Positions 46,101-57,865 of a stretch of DNA of 64,000 nucleotides are shown here, piece by piece. How positions within the stretch are numbered: position 1 is the first letter of the stretch; every line of letters begins with the position of its first letter. This DNA is from Leptasterias polaris. Taxonomy: Eukaryota > Echinodermata > Asteroidea > Forcipulatida > Asteriidae. The stretch covers positions 992,001-1,056,000 of the forward strand of contig JAZGTN010000054.1 in assembly GCA_037783415.1 (NCBI GenBank), written 5' to 3'. Below the pieces are notes generated by a model. The model searched no databases. It worked only from the letters and a program-made list of their open reading frames with translations, and was not told the origin of the DNA. The translations under genes and the position numbers were made by a program.

Positions 46101-49100
46101 CGCGCCTGCACTCGCGTCTTACCTCCAACCATGCACAGGTAGAAAGATCCGCCTTTCGAAAACACCAACACTAAACAAATAGTAACAATAAAACAGTAAT
46201 TAGGCTCAATGTACATACCGAAATACCGAAATCCCCTCAAAAATTAAAGCTAATGGCTTAAGCCAATTTGTTTTGTCGTTTTGTTTGCATACTTGATGAA
46301 CAGCATTAAACTATTCAGCGGCTGTTTCCGAAATTAATGGCTTCGGTAGTGGCTATGCCCGGAACGCCAACAAGTCCCACCCTACAACGTTGTCACCAGC
46401 CAACGACAGTAGCCATAGCCGAAGGCACCGGTTTTTAGAAGTCATGAGCAGGAATCTTATGAGTAAAGGCATATTGTATCAGATTCTTGAATTCAGCCGA
46501 CTGAAAAACTTTGTACGTGTATTATACAAAAACATATAATACATGACCTTTTCCCGAAATGTGAGCAACTTGTGGTTTATTATTTGATATCTGATATTTA
46601 AAAAAGTCGCATCCCCTTAAGGTGATCCCCTGGCTGCCGCTTCCCAGGTTGTATCGTATACTTGGGTGTGATCCCTGGCTACACGGCAGTTTGCGGTTGT
46701 ATGGCTTCTGACTGGCACCCCCCGATCACAGATATTGACAAAATAGGGAGACCGCCAACATAGGGCTAGATAGCTCAGTTGGTAGAGCGCCGGCACGTTA
46801 AACCGGAGGTCGTTGGTTCAAATCCCGCTCTAGTAAATTTTTCTTTGTTCAACCCAAAATCAACTTTAGTTTCATTACCGCTTTCATAGATTAGGGCCTA
46901 ATACTTGTATTATAATGCATTTGTAATATAACATAATGAGTAATTGTATTCTATAAATGTTATCGCCACTCACTGTCTAGACTTGTGGACAAGTCGTTAA
47001 ATGTCTGTCGCGGTGATAGCGGAACGGCTTTCTCGCAATATCCCGCGAGAGGGCTGCTCTGTGCGAGATTACTGCTCTCAAGACTGGTCAGACGAAGAGT
47101 CAGCAGCCAGCAACTTCGCGCGAGAGCAGTGATCTCGCGAGAGCATTCTTTATTAGGCTACAACACCACACGCGACTCGACTCACCGCGACCATCATTAA
47201 CGACTTGTCAACAAGTCTACTCACTGTCCAGAATCGATTGATATCACTGTCAATCATCAAACCAGAGTTGCCGGTGTTGTGTTCGTTGCCTGTGGGTGTT
47301 TCTCCATGGTGTGAGTGTGTAATTATTGATAACGAATTTAAGTGTTAATTCTACAGGTTTATTACCATGTTCAGCACCGAAGGGAATGATCAGCTCAGAA
47401 CCGTAGCGTATGAGCGAGTAGATGACATTACCAGTCAAGAGGCAACCGCCAGTTAGGACCAGGAACAGCCCACAGTATCGCACCACCATGAATGAAGTAA
47501 TTATCGCTATAATCCACAGTGGGAATGCAGTCCTGACGCACAGAAACAACAATAAAGATTGCAAGTTACATTGATGTACTCAACTCAATACCATGAAGCT
47601 GTTTAATAAGTAATAACATTATATATATTAAATTTGCAAATCAATTATCTCATGGTGAATAGGTCCGCTGATTAAACGTGTCTGCAAAGTGTGTGATAAA
47701 TGTCTATATAAAAGTGATGTCCCGAGTGTTTTAATTCCAGAAGAAGAGCTCAAAGAATTGAAATCTGGCAATCTTTGTATCAACTTTACAATCGAAACAT
47801 TACTATTGATTCTCTAAGTATTAACACCAGAATAAAAAATACGAACCAAAGCGTAAGATATGTGTAAAAGCCAGCCAGCCTGTACGTTCTGCCCCAGCGG
47901 ATGTCCTCTGCATCAAACACGAAGTACTCCACAATCCACAGAACGGGATACGGCTTGCCGTACCACTGTGCAGCCCTGAACTCCTGGTTGATGCGACCGG
48001 CTAAAAGCAATTAACATTATCTGATATTTAGATGAAAGTTTGCCGATGAATGTGAATTCAGCACCACTTGGAATTGCATGTGCACATTTCAGTTACGATG
48101 CGTCCCGCATCATCGTTGCCAACATATCTGTAGGCATACAGACCGATATTTATAAAACGGCATTTGTTTTTCTGCTTGACTGAAACAAACTCCTTTTGGG
48201 AAAGTTGTGGTGAAAGACAACATTTTACCAAATCAAACACAGATAGTTGGCATCTCCGTCTCACTTTAATGTGAATCTTTGAAATTGTAGACTATTGTTT
48301 GAAAGTCAGCTTGTGTCATGGTACCTTGTAAACAAATATATTATAGAATCGTCTATTATTTTGTCACGGTATGCTTCTTTATAGATCTGAAGTGTAGGCC
48401 TACCAGTTGACACAAAGAGATGACAGAAAATACAACTTGAAATAAATGGTTCATGATTATAACACTAAACATTATTGAATATACTATAAGGAACCAACAA
48501 TGTACAGTTCCAAAGCTCCGTATGTATATCACATGTATTTTAACTGACGTCGTTGTGTCTTGTCTCACATAGTGTCTTTAGTTTTGTTGTTTGCTGAGTA
48601 TGGCACGCCAAAGCGGAATTTATTCAACCCTGCACGGAAACTGCGGCAACATAAAAAAAATATATCACAACATAACAAGAACCTCAACTACTTTGCAATG
48701 TATGTCAACAGTAGTATTTACACTGTTCAACATTTAACAAAATTAGTGGCAACAAATTTAAATTGTGTCAACGTGATGAAAAACATGGGTCAACATTTTT
48801 ACAAAATATGCTTCAACCCGCATGAAATATATATCAACATTTTGTAAAAATACCTGTCAACATTCACGTAAAAATACATGTCAACATTTCAAAAAAATAT
48901 TTGTCAACATTGTTGTAACAAAATGTGTCAACCATGTGAACAATATATGCCAACATTTTGGAAAATATATGTCAACATTCCCTTGAAAATACATTTCAAC
49001 ATTTATGTGAAAACACATGACAACAATTGTGAAAAAGATATATCAAGATTCACGGACCAACGAGTTCGATTACCTCGGCGGAATGAGGTTGCAGCAGCTT

Positions 49101-52100
49101 TAGTCTGGTTCCAAAAATTCCCTTACGACATCGACTCAAAATCTTCGTTTCGTCGACCGTATTCAGATACGTCAGGTCTGGTATCCAGACTACAACTGCT
49201 TGTACGATTGCGCTTGCGCAGATACAACCGGAATTGAGATACCGCCATGTTCAACTTCTAATCTTGGTACGTCAAAAATGAGATAATTTTGCAGGTTTAG
49301 CGTTTAATAAAATGGAAGACAGTGGAGTTATTTCATCGCGGCGGTCACGTGAATGTTGGCATATATTTTTCATCGGGTAGGGTTGACACATATTTTTGGA
49401 TGAAATGTTAACAAGTATTTTTAGGTGAATTTTGTAGCAGGATGGGTTGGCACATACATTTTTTAACAAGTAGTAGGTGGTTTTGGCAATGTTGACATGT
49501 ACTTTCTAGTTAATTAATCAAAACAATTTTATTTTATTTTAATGTTGACAAATATTTGTTCCCCCGGGGTTGCGCATATTTTGTTTTCAATGTTTAGGCC
49601 TACACATGTTTTTTCCCGCGTTGGCATATGTTTTTGAAAGAACTAATTGCCTCATTTTTGTTTGTTATGTTGAACGGTTAATGTTACTATTGAAACAGCT
49701 TATAAAGTTGTTGAATGTTTGTTTTAAATGTTGTGGTGTATACTTTGAAATGTTGTTGCAGCTGCCGTCCAGGGTTGAATGAATTCCGCATGTTGATGCA
49801 TGTTTTTAAAAATGTTGACAAGTTTTTGTAAATGTTGGACAATAAATATTGCTGTTGACAAAAACTTGTAAAATTGTTGAATATATTTTTTTAATGTTGA
49901 GTTGTTTTTTTAATGTTGCGTTTGTTTTTTTTATGTTGCCGCAGTTTCCGTGCAGGGTTGAATAAATTCCGCTTTGGCGTGCCATAGCTGAGGTGTTCGG
50001 GTGTTTGTTTTACTTTTGTTTTCTTTCCCTTTTTTTTCCTTTGTCTTTTTTATACCTTGATTACAATTTTTAAATATTACCAAATTGACTGAAGCCATTT
50101 CTTCCCTGTCTACAGCAGAAAGTGAACCGTTCATTGTAGTTGATCCTTTCTCCTTTCACTTCACCGTGTTGTGGGTATTCCGGAACACCTAAACAACAAT
50201 AAAACATACAAAGCGGTCTCCAATAAAATGTAACGTGTTTGTACTATGAAGATCTTTATCAACCAAACTACTATATTATAAAAACCTTTATCTATCAATT
50301 TGCTGTATTTTGCATAAATCTGTGTTTGATCAATGTTACACGGGTCAATACACACGCGCTACTCGGACGACTCAGGGCGACCCAGGGCGATTTGGGCAGT
50401 CCATTGTTTCTAAACTTTGTTTCAAGTTAGTATAAAACGATTACGACATTTAAACATTTTTTCTGAACTGTCTCAAGACCGATCGATTACATTGCTGTGA
50501 TTGACAGCATGGTGCCGATGTGCCACTTGAATGTCATGACTGTGGCAACAAGGGCTGATACTGTTTTGAAGTTACTCGACACAAGCTACTCGACACACCC
50601 GGGAAGCTACGCGACACACCCATTGGGTGCGTCAATTTCCTACAGCCGCTTGAGCAGAAAATGTGTTCGTTGTTTGACGGTCCATACATAACAGTTCTCA
50701 TTAGGTAGTCCATGTACAAGTTATACAGGAATGTTCTAGTCCACCTTGCCATACTATACTGCGCAACTACGTATTTATAAAAGTGGTGTCTGCAGGAGCA
50801 ATAGGAGTTTGAAGTTGAGCTGTACGTAGAGTCATTGGGTGGAGCATTGGCGGATGGAGGCCCAGAGCCGGCCGCGAATTTTTTTCCCCTGAACCTTTCG
50901 GGCAGAGTGCGTTGAGTCAGCCAATCAGAGCGAGGCTGTGTTGATGACGTTGCGTTAATACCGCTTATTGATTGGTCAATGGCCCATGTACAGTGTACTG
51001 TGCTGCCCGAACGGTTCAGGAAAAAAAAAATCGCGAGCCGGCCAGATGCACATGAGATGCTCAAATGACGTCGACGGGTCCACAAACATGAAGTAAATCG
51101 GCTCGAGTTTGCTTTAGTGGTGATTTAGTGCAAACGCTTTAAAATAATAATTATATCGGTAATTGTACGGGTTTTTTCAGAAAACGTTATCGCAGAGTTG
51201 ACCACAGAGTCGTTTAGGATAATCGCAATAACCACTTTGCACACAGTGCTTCCAAATGGCCAGTCCTCTGTCATGGCTGAATCCCCACGGGACCCTTTCC
51301 CTTTCAATAAAAGTTTAAGCTATTTGAATTCCCCAAAGATAAGCTATTTGAATTCCCCAAAGATAAGCTATTTGAATTCCCCAAAGATAAGCTATTTGAA
51401 TTCCCCAAAGATTCCGGCATTTTCTATAGGTTGCCAAGATTTGCGTTTTCAGGTTGAAGAGGTCATTAAGAGCTTGGTTGGTAAAGATGGAGTAAAGATA
51501 CTCACGGAGAAGTCGCTGGCTTTGCGGTTCTTTAAAGTTTAAGACATTCCCCAATTTCCAGTTTGGGAGGTGGATCAAGGTAGATATCGAAATGGATTAT
51601 TATTATTTTTAAATTTTGATTGGTGTGGTAGATGACTGAGTTCCATTGAGTGGGAGAATGAAGAGGATCGAAGTGATTTTTGTGTTCGGAAGCCAAAAAT
51701 ATAAATAGAAGGAAGTCAGGAAACATAGAAATATAAAATGTTTATACGCACGAAACTACGTTTTAGCAAATGGTCCCTTTTATATTCTAGTCGTAGTTTG
51801 ACAATAATTTGGATGACAAACAAGATATAATGGCAGTAAAAGGTTAATATGCTCAACAGTATTCACTATGTTGTCACATATTTATCTTATTCACTTCCTC
51901 CATTCTTGGGCTGAAACTAAAACAAGGAAAATCACACTTGACAATAGTTTCTGACCACTTCAGAAACTGAAAGAGATGACGGTTGCAATTTATGGCGTGG
52001 GAAGACAGTCTTTCAAAACTGAAGCTAAGAACAATGGATACATCTATAATCAATTTTCAAGAGAACTTTAGTGAACCTTATTTCATTTTCCTGGATATAA

Positions 52101-55000
52101 GGAAATATTATCTAGAACAACAACACTCATTATAAACAGAATAATTACATAGTCACGCAACAACCCACACTTCTCATAGTGCAACCAATATTAATGCTGA
52201 CTCAATACAACGACCCGTTTTCATGAGTCGTTTATTTTCTTCGTTTCATCTTGGACCAATGCCTTTGAAACCTCGAGCTTATGTCAATTATGGAAATAAA
52301 TAAAACAAACAGGTACAATTTTTGTTTTGTTGTTGATTGTTTTGTTTTGGGGAGGGGAGGTTTTAATATTGACGTGGGCTTTGAAAGCGAATTACTGTAT
52401 TTAGACAACGTAACTTTCAACTGCAAAATGCGATTTGTGTACGTCTTTTGTATTGTATACATTGTTGTGATGCTCCAACATTGGTTAAAAACAGTACATT
52501 GACCAACAATAATAAAACAATTGTTTCACACGAATTTTTCCAACTGTTCTCAAAAACCTGAAATGAATTTCAGCTTAATTCCAGTCGTGAAAAGAGTGAT
52601 TCCATACTTCTCTTTGGTCAGTAATGTTTTTCCAACGTCATTTATAATTTGCGTCCCATTTTCGAGTAATATTTGTGTTACTTTATTGTCTTTCAAACAA
52701 TCCTATTGTTAACTCTGCCTTTTTTCACAAGTCGTGGAAACAAAACAAAGTCTTGATAAAGATTTGTTTCTTTCTTTGTATCGTAGGTTAACCTCGCCTT
52801 TGTTTTGATCGAACCCACCTTTAAGGGTGATGTTGACATTAGTAAGTCCAATGTGTACCCCTATATCAGCCTCGATCTCATCCTTGATGAAGGCTTTGTA
52901 CTGCGTTGTGACGTTATGTTGCACAGCTACCTCCCAGTCTTGACCATATAAGGATACTGGACATAAACAAATTAATTAACAGTAATAATAATTTGACAAT
53001 TTATAAAGTGCTCTTGGCGCTAATACAAAACAAGTACAAATAATATTAAAGGCACTGGACACGTTTGGTAATTGTCAAAGACCAGTATTCTCACTTGGTG
53101 TATCCCAACATATGCATAAAATAACAAATCTGTGAACATTTGGACTCAATTGGTCATCGAAGTTGCAAGAGAATAATGAAAGAAAAAACACCCTTGTTGC
53201 ACAAATTTGTGTGCTTTCAGATGCCAATAATAAAAGGCTTCGCTGAAGTCTTTTATTATTTGAGTGAGAAATTACCCTTTTCTCAAAAACTACGTTACTT
53301 CAGAGGGAGTCGTTTCTCACAATGTTTTATACTATCAACAGCTCTCCATTGCTCGTTACCAAGTAAGTTTTTATGCTAACAACAATTATTTTGAGTAATT
53401 ACCAAACGTGTACAGTGCCTTTAAATACAAGGATACAACTGAAAACCCAGAAGCAATGAATTACTTTTAAAAGGGATTAACAATGGGATTCATAAAAGAA
53501 GGGGATCAACGTGTTCGACAATTTTAAAAAGGGGATTAACGAGTCAAGTTCGATTACAAAAACAGGTGCACTAACGAGTAGAGTTCGATTACAAAAACAG
53601 TTGGATTAACTAGTTCGATAACTAAAACAGGTGTGACCAATTTGATCACTAAAACCGGTGGATAAGTGAGGTCGATCACTCAAGCCGTTAATTTAACGAG
53701 TTCGATTAATAAAACAAGGATTAGTGGGTTCAAGTTAAGGGCCACGAGGCAAACCAGTTTGCAGCAATTCTCCAAGGATGTTAAATAACACTTCAATATT
53801 AACATAATTATTGTGGACAGTGAGATATTTTAGAAAAAGTTTCTGTAGCACTACTGAAGTTCTTCTTGGTTTTGCCTCTAAACTGTCTGAAAAAAGCCCC
53901 CGTCATTAATGACATTTTACATTTTTACTGAGGCCAATAGTTTATCACAGAGACGATGTGTAGTTTTAAAAAAAACTATTAAAAATCATAATCTCTTAAT
54001 CAACTTACAGAGTATTGTTGCACCGATAAATGCACCGATGAAGTACCGAATGGCAGCAAAGATTCCCTTTATTTTGGACAACGAAAACAAATACAAAGGT
54101 CTAAACATCCAATCCAACTCTATAAATATCGGGACAAGTAAAATTGGTAACATAAAACATTATTCGTTTTCTTCTCTACACTGCAAAAACTGGGGTTTTA
54201 AAATTGACACCATGGATGTTGTCATACATAGATATACAAACAAATCAAAATGTACACCATAGGGCCTAATGTGTTAAAATAACACGAATTTCTGCCAAAC
54301 AATTACATTGGTGTTATTTTAACACCCCATTATGTTAATTTTGATCCTCTCCTCTGTATCTACACGTGACAACACCCAAAGTGTAAATTTTAACACTCCA
54401 GTTTTTGCATTAAGGTTAAGTTCACTGTTCACGCTCTCATTGCACGCTCTCAAAACAAAAACTTGGAAGAGTTCATTAGTTTTTATTAAACTCACCATCT
54501 AACCATAAATTCGGTTTTTATTTATGATCACGTTTTTATGAAAACAATAAAACACTTCGTCGTCAGTGATTGTGCACGCTCATAATGTTTGTTATGCTGG
54601 CATAGAGTCCAAATAAGCCACAGTGATTTTGGAGGTATCAAATGTTACTTTCCTTTACTTTAATTTGACGGTGTTTAAACGAGGAATATTCAAGAAGGAG
54701 ACTACACTAGTCTAAACTATACATCGTATGCACTTCAATATTTGTACTCAATGGTTTCACAATACTGGTATTTATTTGTAACCCCTATTTTAAAATATTT
54801 GTTATACCTCAAATTAATTGTCGTTATAAACTTACGCTTTTCTTACGTATTCCGGGCAAGATGACTACAAACGAAATGGTCACGATGAAAAATGCGTAGA
54901 CAAACCCAGCAAAAGTTACATCTGCAGAAACGGCTGTCTTGTTGTCCGGGTATGCAGTGGCACGTCCATCCTCTCTGAAGGCACTGTAAGGTATACCCAT
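43156..55000 (-). CDS. DUOXA: Dual oxidase maturation factor (DUOXA-like)
   Basis: DUOXA proteins are multi-pass ER/plasma-membrane partners needed for DUOX folding, ER exit and hydrogen peroxide production. Nine coding exons (minus strand, 5' to 3'): 55000-54836, 54066-54009, 52956-52819, 50188-50114, 48000-47847, 47532-47366, 45608-45289, 43944-43787, 43408-43156. They sum to 1,488 bp (495 aa), GT-AG and phase-consistent. Exon 1 begins MGIPYSAF and carries the first membrane span, ending VVILPGIRKKS. Exon 2 is the second span. Exon 3 is the extracellular loop with two N-glycosylation sequons (HNVTTQYKAF; TNVNITLKG). Exon 5 holds YRLAGFYTYLTLW. Exons 5-7 contain three more spans. About 190 residues after the last span form a charged, cytosolic-looking tail, longer than in human DUOXA1 (343 aa in all). 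The donor of exon 4 (CTGTAGAC) is the weakest junction. Introns carry several transposons. Confidence 0.9.
44162..45187. mobile_element. Foldback-like transposon in DUOXA intron 7
   Basis: Perfect 38-bp terminal inverted repeats (TATAGGTTTTCTCGGTCAAT... at 44162; complement at 45150-45187). The left part has repeated ATTCGATTT/ATTCAATTT/ATTCAAATTC motifs; the right part has the opposite orientation (GAAATTGAATG, GAATTTGAA). The centre (about 44400-44850) is different AT-rich sequence without a transposase. It sits between AAT/ATA microsatellite tracts, so a target duplication cannot be defined. Confidence 0.85.
46764..46835 (+). tRNA. tRNA-Asn-like sequence, probably a pseudogene or repeat
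   Basis: A 72-nt cloverleaf with A box TAGCTCAGTTGG, anticodon loop ACGTTAA (anticodon GTT by position) and B box GGTTCAAATCC. A TTTTT tract follows at about 46838. The acceptor stem pairs poorly at its first base and third pair, the anticodon and T stems have mismatches, and C replaces T at position 33. It looks like a dispersed tRNA-derived repeat rather than a functional gene. It lies in a DUOXA intron. Confidence 0.5.
46978..47219. mobile_element. MITE with TAGACTTG ends and 9-bp TSD
   Basis: Left end TAGACTTGTGGACAAGTCG and right end (complement TAGACTTGTTGACAAGTCG) are inverted. The flanking 9-bp duplication CTCACTGTC is perfect (46969-46977, 47220-47228). Internal CTCGCGAGA and GCGCGAGAG motifs make it GC-rich. 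Shared ends and duplication length group it with 27991-28696; Mutator-like mobilisation is inferred. It lies in DUOXA intron 6. Confidence 0.85.
48601..49984. mobile_element. Large foldback-like transposon with 60-bp perfect TIRs in DUOXA intron 4
   Basis: The first 60 bases (starting TGGCACGCCAAAGCGGAATT) are an exact inverted match of the last 60 (49925-49984), flanked by TA on both sides. The left half (about 48660-49030) has a run of GTCAACATT-type motifs spaced 20-35 bp apart. The right half (about 49350-49930) has their complement (AATGTTGAC). A diverged second copy of the terminal repeat lies at about 49756-49792. The centre (49040-49340) is non-repetitive and CpG-containing. No transposase was seen. 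The right end lies about 130 bp from DUOXA exon 4. Confidence 0.9.
50864..51043. mobile_element. Short MITE in DUOXA intron 3
   Basis: Inverted ends GAGCCGGCCGCGAATTTTTT and, on the complement, GCCGGCTCGCGATTTTTTTT, followed by CCTGAACC...CGGGCAG on both sides. The element is 180 bp and non-coding. Confidence 0.7.
51317..51412. repeat. 24-bp tandem repeat, four copies
   Basis: AAGCTATTTGAATTCCCCAA plus AGAT is repeated four times without visible change, in DUOXA intron 3. Confidence 0.95.
53046..53424. mobile_element. TTAA MITE in DUOXA intron 2
   Basis: Ends TTAAAGGCACTGGACACGTT and, on the complement, TTAAAGGCACTGTACACGTT, followed by TGGTAATT on both sides. The 379-bp interior includes AATAATAAAAGGCTTCGCTG and its inverted partner. 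From memory this family is abundant in starfish; that is the main clue to the host. Confidence 0.85.
53495..53725 (+). repeat. Degenerate tandem repeat, about six copies
   Basis: Units of roughly 35 bp share GGATTAACGAGT, GTTCGATTAC and AAAACAGG with many substitutions. They lie in DUOXA intron 2, next to the TTAA MITE. Confidence 0.7.
54178..54412. mobile_element. Short MITE in DUOXA intron 1
   Basis: Inverted ends CTGCAAAAACTGGGGTTTTA and, on the complement, ATGCAAAAACTGGAGTGTTA. Internal GTGTTATTTTAACAC palindromic motifs are present. No coding sequence. Confidence 0.7.
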
Positions 55001-55378
55001 GCTTTAGGAACAGACACTTTAAAGTCTCGTCAGAAATCTTAAACTATTTTCTTAAAGGTGGCCTCTTCCGACTAGCAGTCTCTAACTTTGATCTTCATAT
55101 AACATTTCTGGCAACTATGTAAACTATTCAATCGAAGCTGTTGTTGGTTTGTGTTAAGTGCAGACTGAATTAAAACATCTAGACCTGCATCATGGGGAAA
55201 GACGATGGACTTCAAATTCAAATGAGTTGCAAAAACGAAGAAATAATTTAATAACCATCTTGACATATGTCAATCAATGAAGAGTTGACCACATAATATT
55301 GGTTTTAGTCACAGCGCTTGCGTTGCACGTGTTTTTTAGGTGGGCTGATTAGTGGGCGTGTCGAAGTCACTTGATTAT

Positions 55379-55606
55379 GCGGATTGATACTAAAGAGATG
55401 TGTATTGAAAGAGTTGTGACATGGAGGGACCAGTTTTCTTTGGTCACGTGGTTATGCGGATTGGTACTAAAGAGATGTGTATTGAAAGAGTTGTGACATG
55501 GAGGGACCAGTTTTCTTTGGTCACGTGGTTATGCGGATTGATACTAAAGAGATGTGTATTGAAAAGAGTTGTGACATGGAGGGACCAGTTTTCTTTGGTC
55601 ACGTGG
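55379..55606 (+). repeat. 77-bp tandem repeat, three copies, upstream of DUOXA
   Basis: Copies start at about 55379, 55456 and 55533 (GCGGATTGATACTAAAGAGA...), differ by one or two bases, and each contains TTTGGTCACGTG, an E-box-like core. They lie about 380-600 bp upstream of the DUOXA start codon. A promoter role is possible but only inferred from position. Confidence 0.9.
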
Positions 55607-55731
55607 GACGCAATTTTTGGTCCAAATGCAGCACAACCAAACGGGCAGACTAGTCTGGCATCCTTTTTTCACCCATGCGTTTTGTGGACACAAAAATGGC
55701 TTCTAATCGCAAGATGTCGCAACTCTCTCAA

Positions 55732-56040
55732 TATAGACCTTTCTTTTGCAACGTCACAGCCCGAGTTTTTGCCAACCCAGGTTGGAAAACTATGGAAAGC
55801 CATAACTGCAAATCAAAAACAGATTGCCACAGATTGCAGTGTTACACAAATATTCAAAAAATAGTGTTGAATTTGTTGGAAACAAATCAACCAATCATGG
55901 AAGGTAATTCCGTTCATGAATCTTTACAGAAAATGTTGAATTTGGTCACAACATTTTTTAACACGATTGACTGTTTTGCTAACATTCGGCCGTCCATGCC
56001 AACCGGCGCACTTTGTTTATCAACAATGGAAAGGTCTATA
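55732..56040. mobile_element. Inverted-repeat element, TATAGACCTTTC ends
   Basis: TATAGACCTTTC at 55732 is matched by GGAAAGGTCTATA ending at 56040. A related pair (TTGACCTTTATC... GATAAAGGTCTAG) bounds 61210-61307. The overlapping open frames show no recognised protein. Confidence 0.5.
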
Positions 56041-56628
56041 CGGCTCTGCACCACGTTATTAGGTATGTCGGCCATCATAGTCTGCAACATTAATACTGCT
56101 TTGAAGGTGTTCCCATGAAAATGGTTATATCTACCAACTGGGGTTTCCCGCAACCAAGGCTTAGAAAACACGATACCTGTAAAATAATAAAATGAAACAC
56201 TAAATAGGCCTAATAATAAATAAATAAAAACGTGGAGGGGGAAGCGAATAATGTCTATGCAAGGTACAACGTTTAGCAATTTGTGACAATTGCAAACATT
56301 CTCCGCTCAAAAGCTATATTGTCGAGTGATTTGACGTAAGTTGTGTTTATTGATAATCTTTTATTCTGAAATGTGAAAGTAAAGAAACATTAAGTTTTTT
56401 AAGACCTAATCTGGTAAATCTGGCTTATCTTGCCTCGCAGGTTTTGGAGCACTATGTTTAGGTTAAAGGGTGTGTACAACATTGGTAAGATAGTCATGGG
56501 GGGAAACTTGAAATAGTTTTGCTTGAAATGCTATAGATAGGAAATGAGTAAAAAAAATTAGTCTTTATCACTGGTGATAAAATCCGATGCCTGAAAACAG
56601 TGAAAACATACATTGGGGTTTGTTCACT

Positions 56629-57865
56629 TCTTCTTCTTTTCGTATCACTGAAGCGTGATGGTTATATGGCAGTTTCCCATTTCTTGTCACAGTCCTTTGC
56701 GTTTTTATTGAACACTGCAAGGTCTTTTGAGCTGCAAGGGTTGGGTAGTAGAGGGCAGACAAGGCAGTGCTCCATGATATGGTCTGCTTCTCCACATTCA
56801 CAGGTGGTTGGGCCAGTCTTGTAGCCCCATCTGACCAGAGCATCTTTTGATCGTCCAGTTCTCGTTCTGAGGCGGTTGAGTGTTTTCCATTGACCCCATG
56901 GTGCTTCTGGGCCAGTAGGGGGTAGGCTTTCAGTAGGGGGTATTCCCATAACAGTTGGAGGAGGTTCATTCTCAAGCTTTTCCATCCAGAGTTGGATTCT
57001 GGTTTCTTCCCGAGACTTTGTAAGGGGGCTGGACATGGCTGAGAAAGCTTCTTCTTGACTTTAGCCGTAGGGCTGGAGGGTGACATCCATGGCGGAGATG
57101 GCGTTCATCACTAGCAACTTTGGTTTTCTAGACTCGGCTGGACACTTCCCGTCTAATGTCAGCAGGGGCAAGGCCAGCGAGAAGGTGTGGGTTGCTTGTG
57201 TTGGTGGGTTTCAAGCAGCCAGTGATCAGGCGGCAGGTGTTGTGCAAGGCTGTGTCAAGTTTCTTAGCATGGGTTGACCTCTCCCAAGCAGGACATGCAT
57301 ATTCCGCAGAGGAATAGCACAGGGCCAGAGCATGCAGTAGATCTTAATGTGTGTGCTGTGGCTCCCCATTTGGAGTTGATGGTCAGTTTCCGTAGGATGT
57401 TGTTTCAGGAACCGACTTTGGATTTCGTGTTTTTGATGTGTGAAATGAGTAAAACAATAGTTTTTATCGCGCGCGATAATAAACTCGATGTTTGAAGAAC
57501 AGAAAACACATAAGGTCTCTTTTCACTATTTTCTCGTGACCTTGATGACCAATTGAGCTCAAATTTTCACAGGTTTGTTATTTCATGTATGTGGTTGAGT
57601 ACACAAAACATGAACACTGTCTGTGATTATTTTGTCAGCTCTGCCAATCCTGTATAATACCTTTAAAGGAGAGAGTACGATCCAGGGTTACTCCAAGGTA
57701 GACTGGATGGGTACAGTGCTTTTTCGTGCTCCGGACTGGAGGGCTGCTGTCATGTGTTGGGTTTCTGGACATCATTGTCTTTCACTCGGCTTCAGTGTAT
57801 TTGGTAGAATTCGCAAGTTTGTTTAAACCTGACAGGGATCGCGAACGTGAACGCTTCTACCATGA
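56629..57865 (-). pseudogene. Non-LTR retrotransposon (LINE) reverse-transcriptase 3' fragment
   Basis: On the minus strand the fragments read, 5' to 3': PVYLGVTLDRTLS (about 57720-57680), then, beyond an inserted MITE, NILRKLTINSKWG (about 57400), ALALCYSSAEYACPAWERS (57340-57280), RLITGCLKPT (57240) and ending WKTLNRLRTRTGRSKDALVR with a cysteine/histidine motif CECGEADHIMEHCLVCPLL (56900-56740). This is the C-terminal part of a jockey/CR1-like RT protein. Stops and frameshifts make it a dead copy. The exact clade is uncertain. Confidence 0.8.
57434..57666. mobile_element. Inner MITE fragment inside the LINE
   Basis: Begins GAAATGAGTAAAAC and carries TTCACTATTTTCTCGTGACC, CACAGGTTTGTTATTTCATG and a TTAA at 57663-57666. 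It is the right part of the same family as the outer MITE, lacking its left end. Confidence 0.55.

Noticed and set aside
55421..56279. Overlapping frames of about 120-147 codons upstream of DUOXA
   Set aside because: They include the 77-bp repeat and an inverted-repeat element, and match nothing I recognise.
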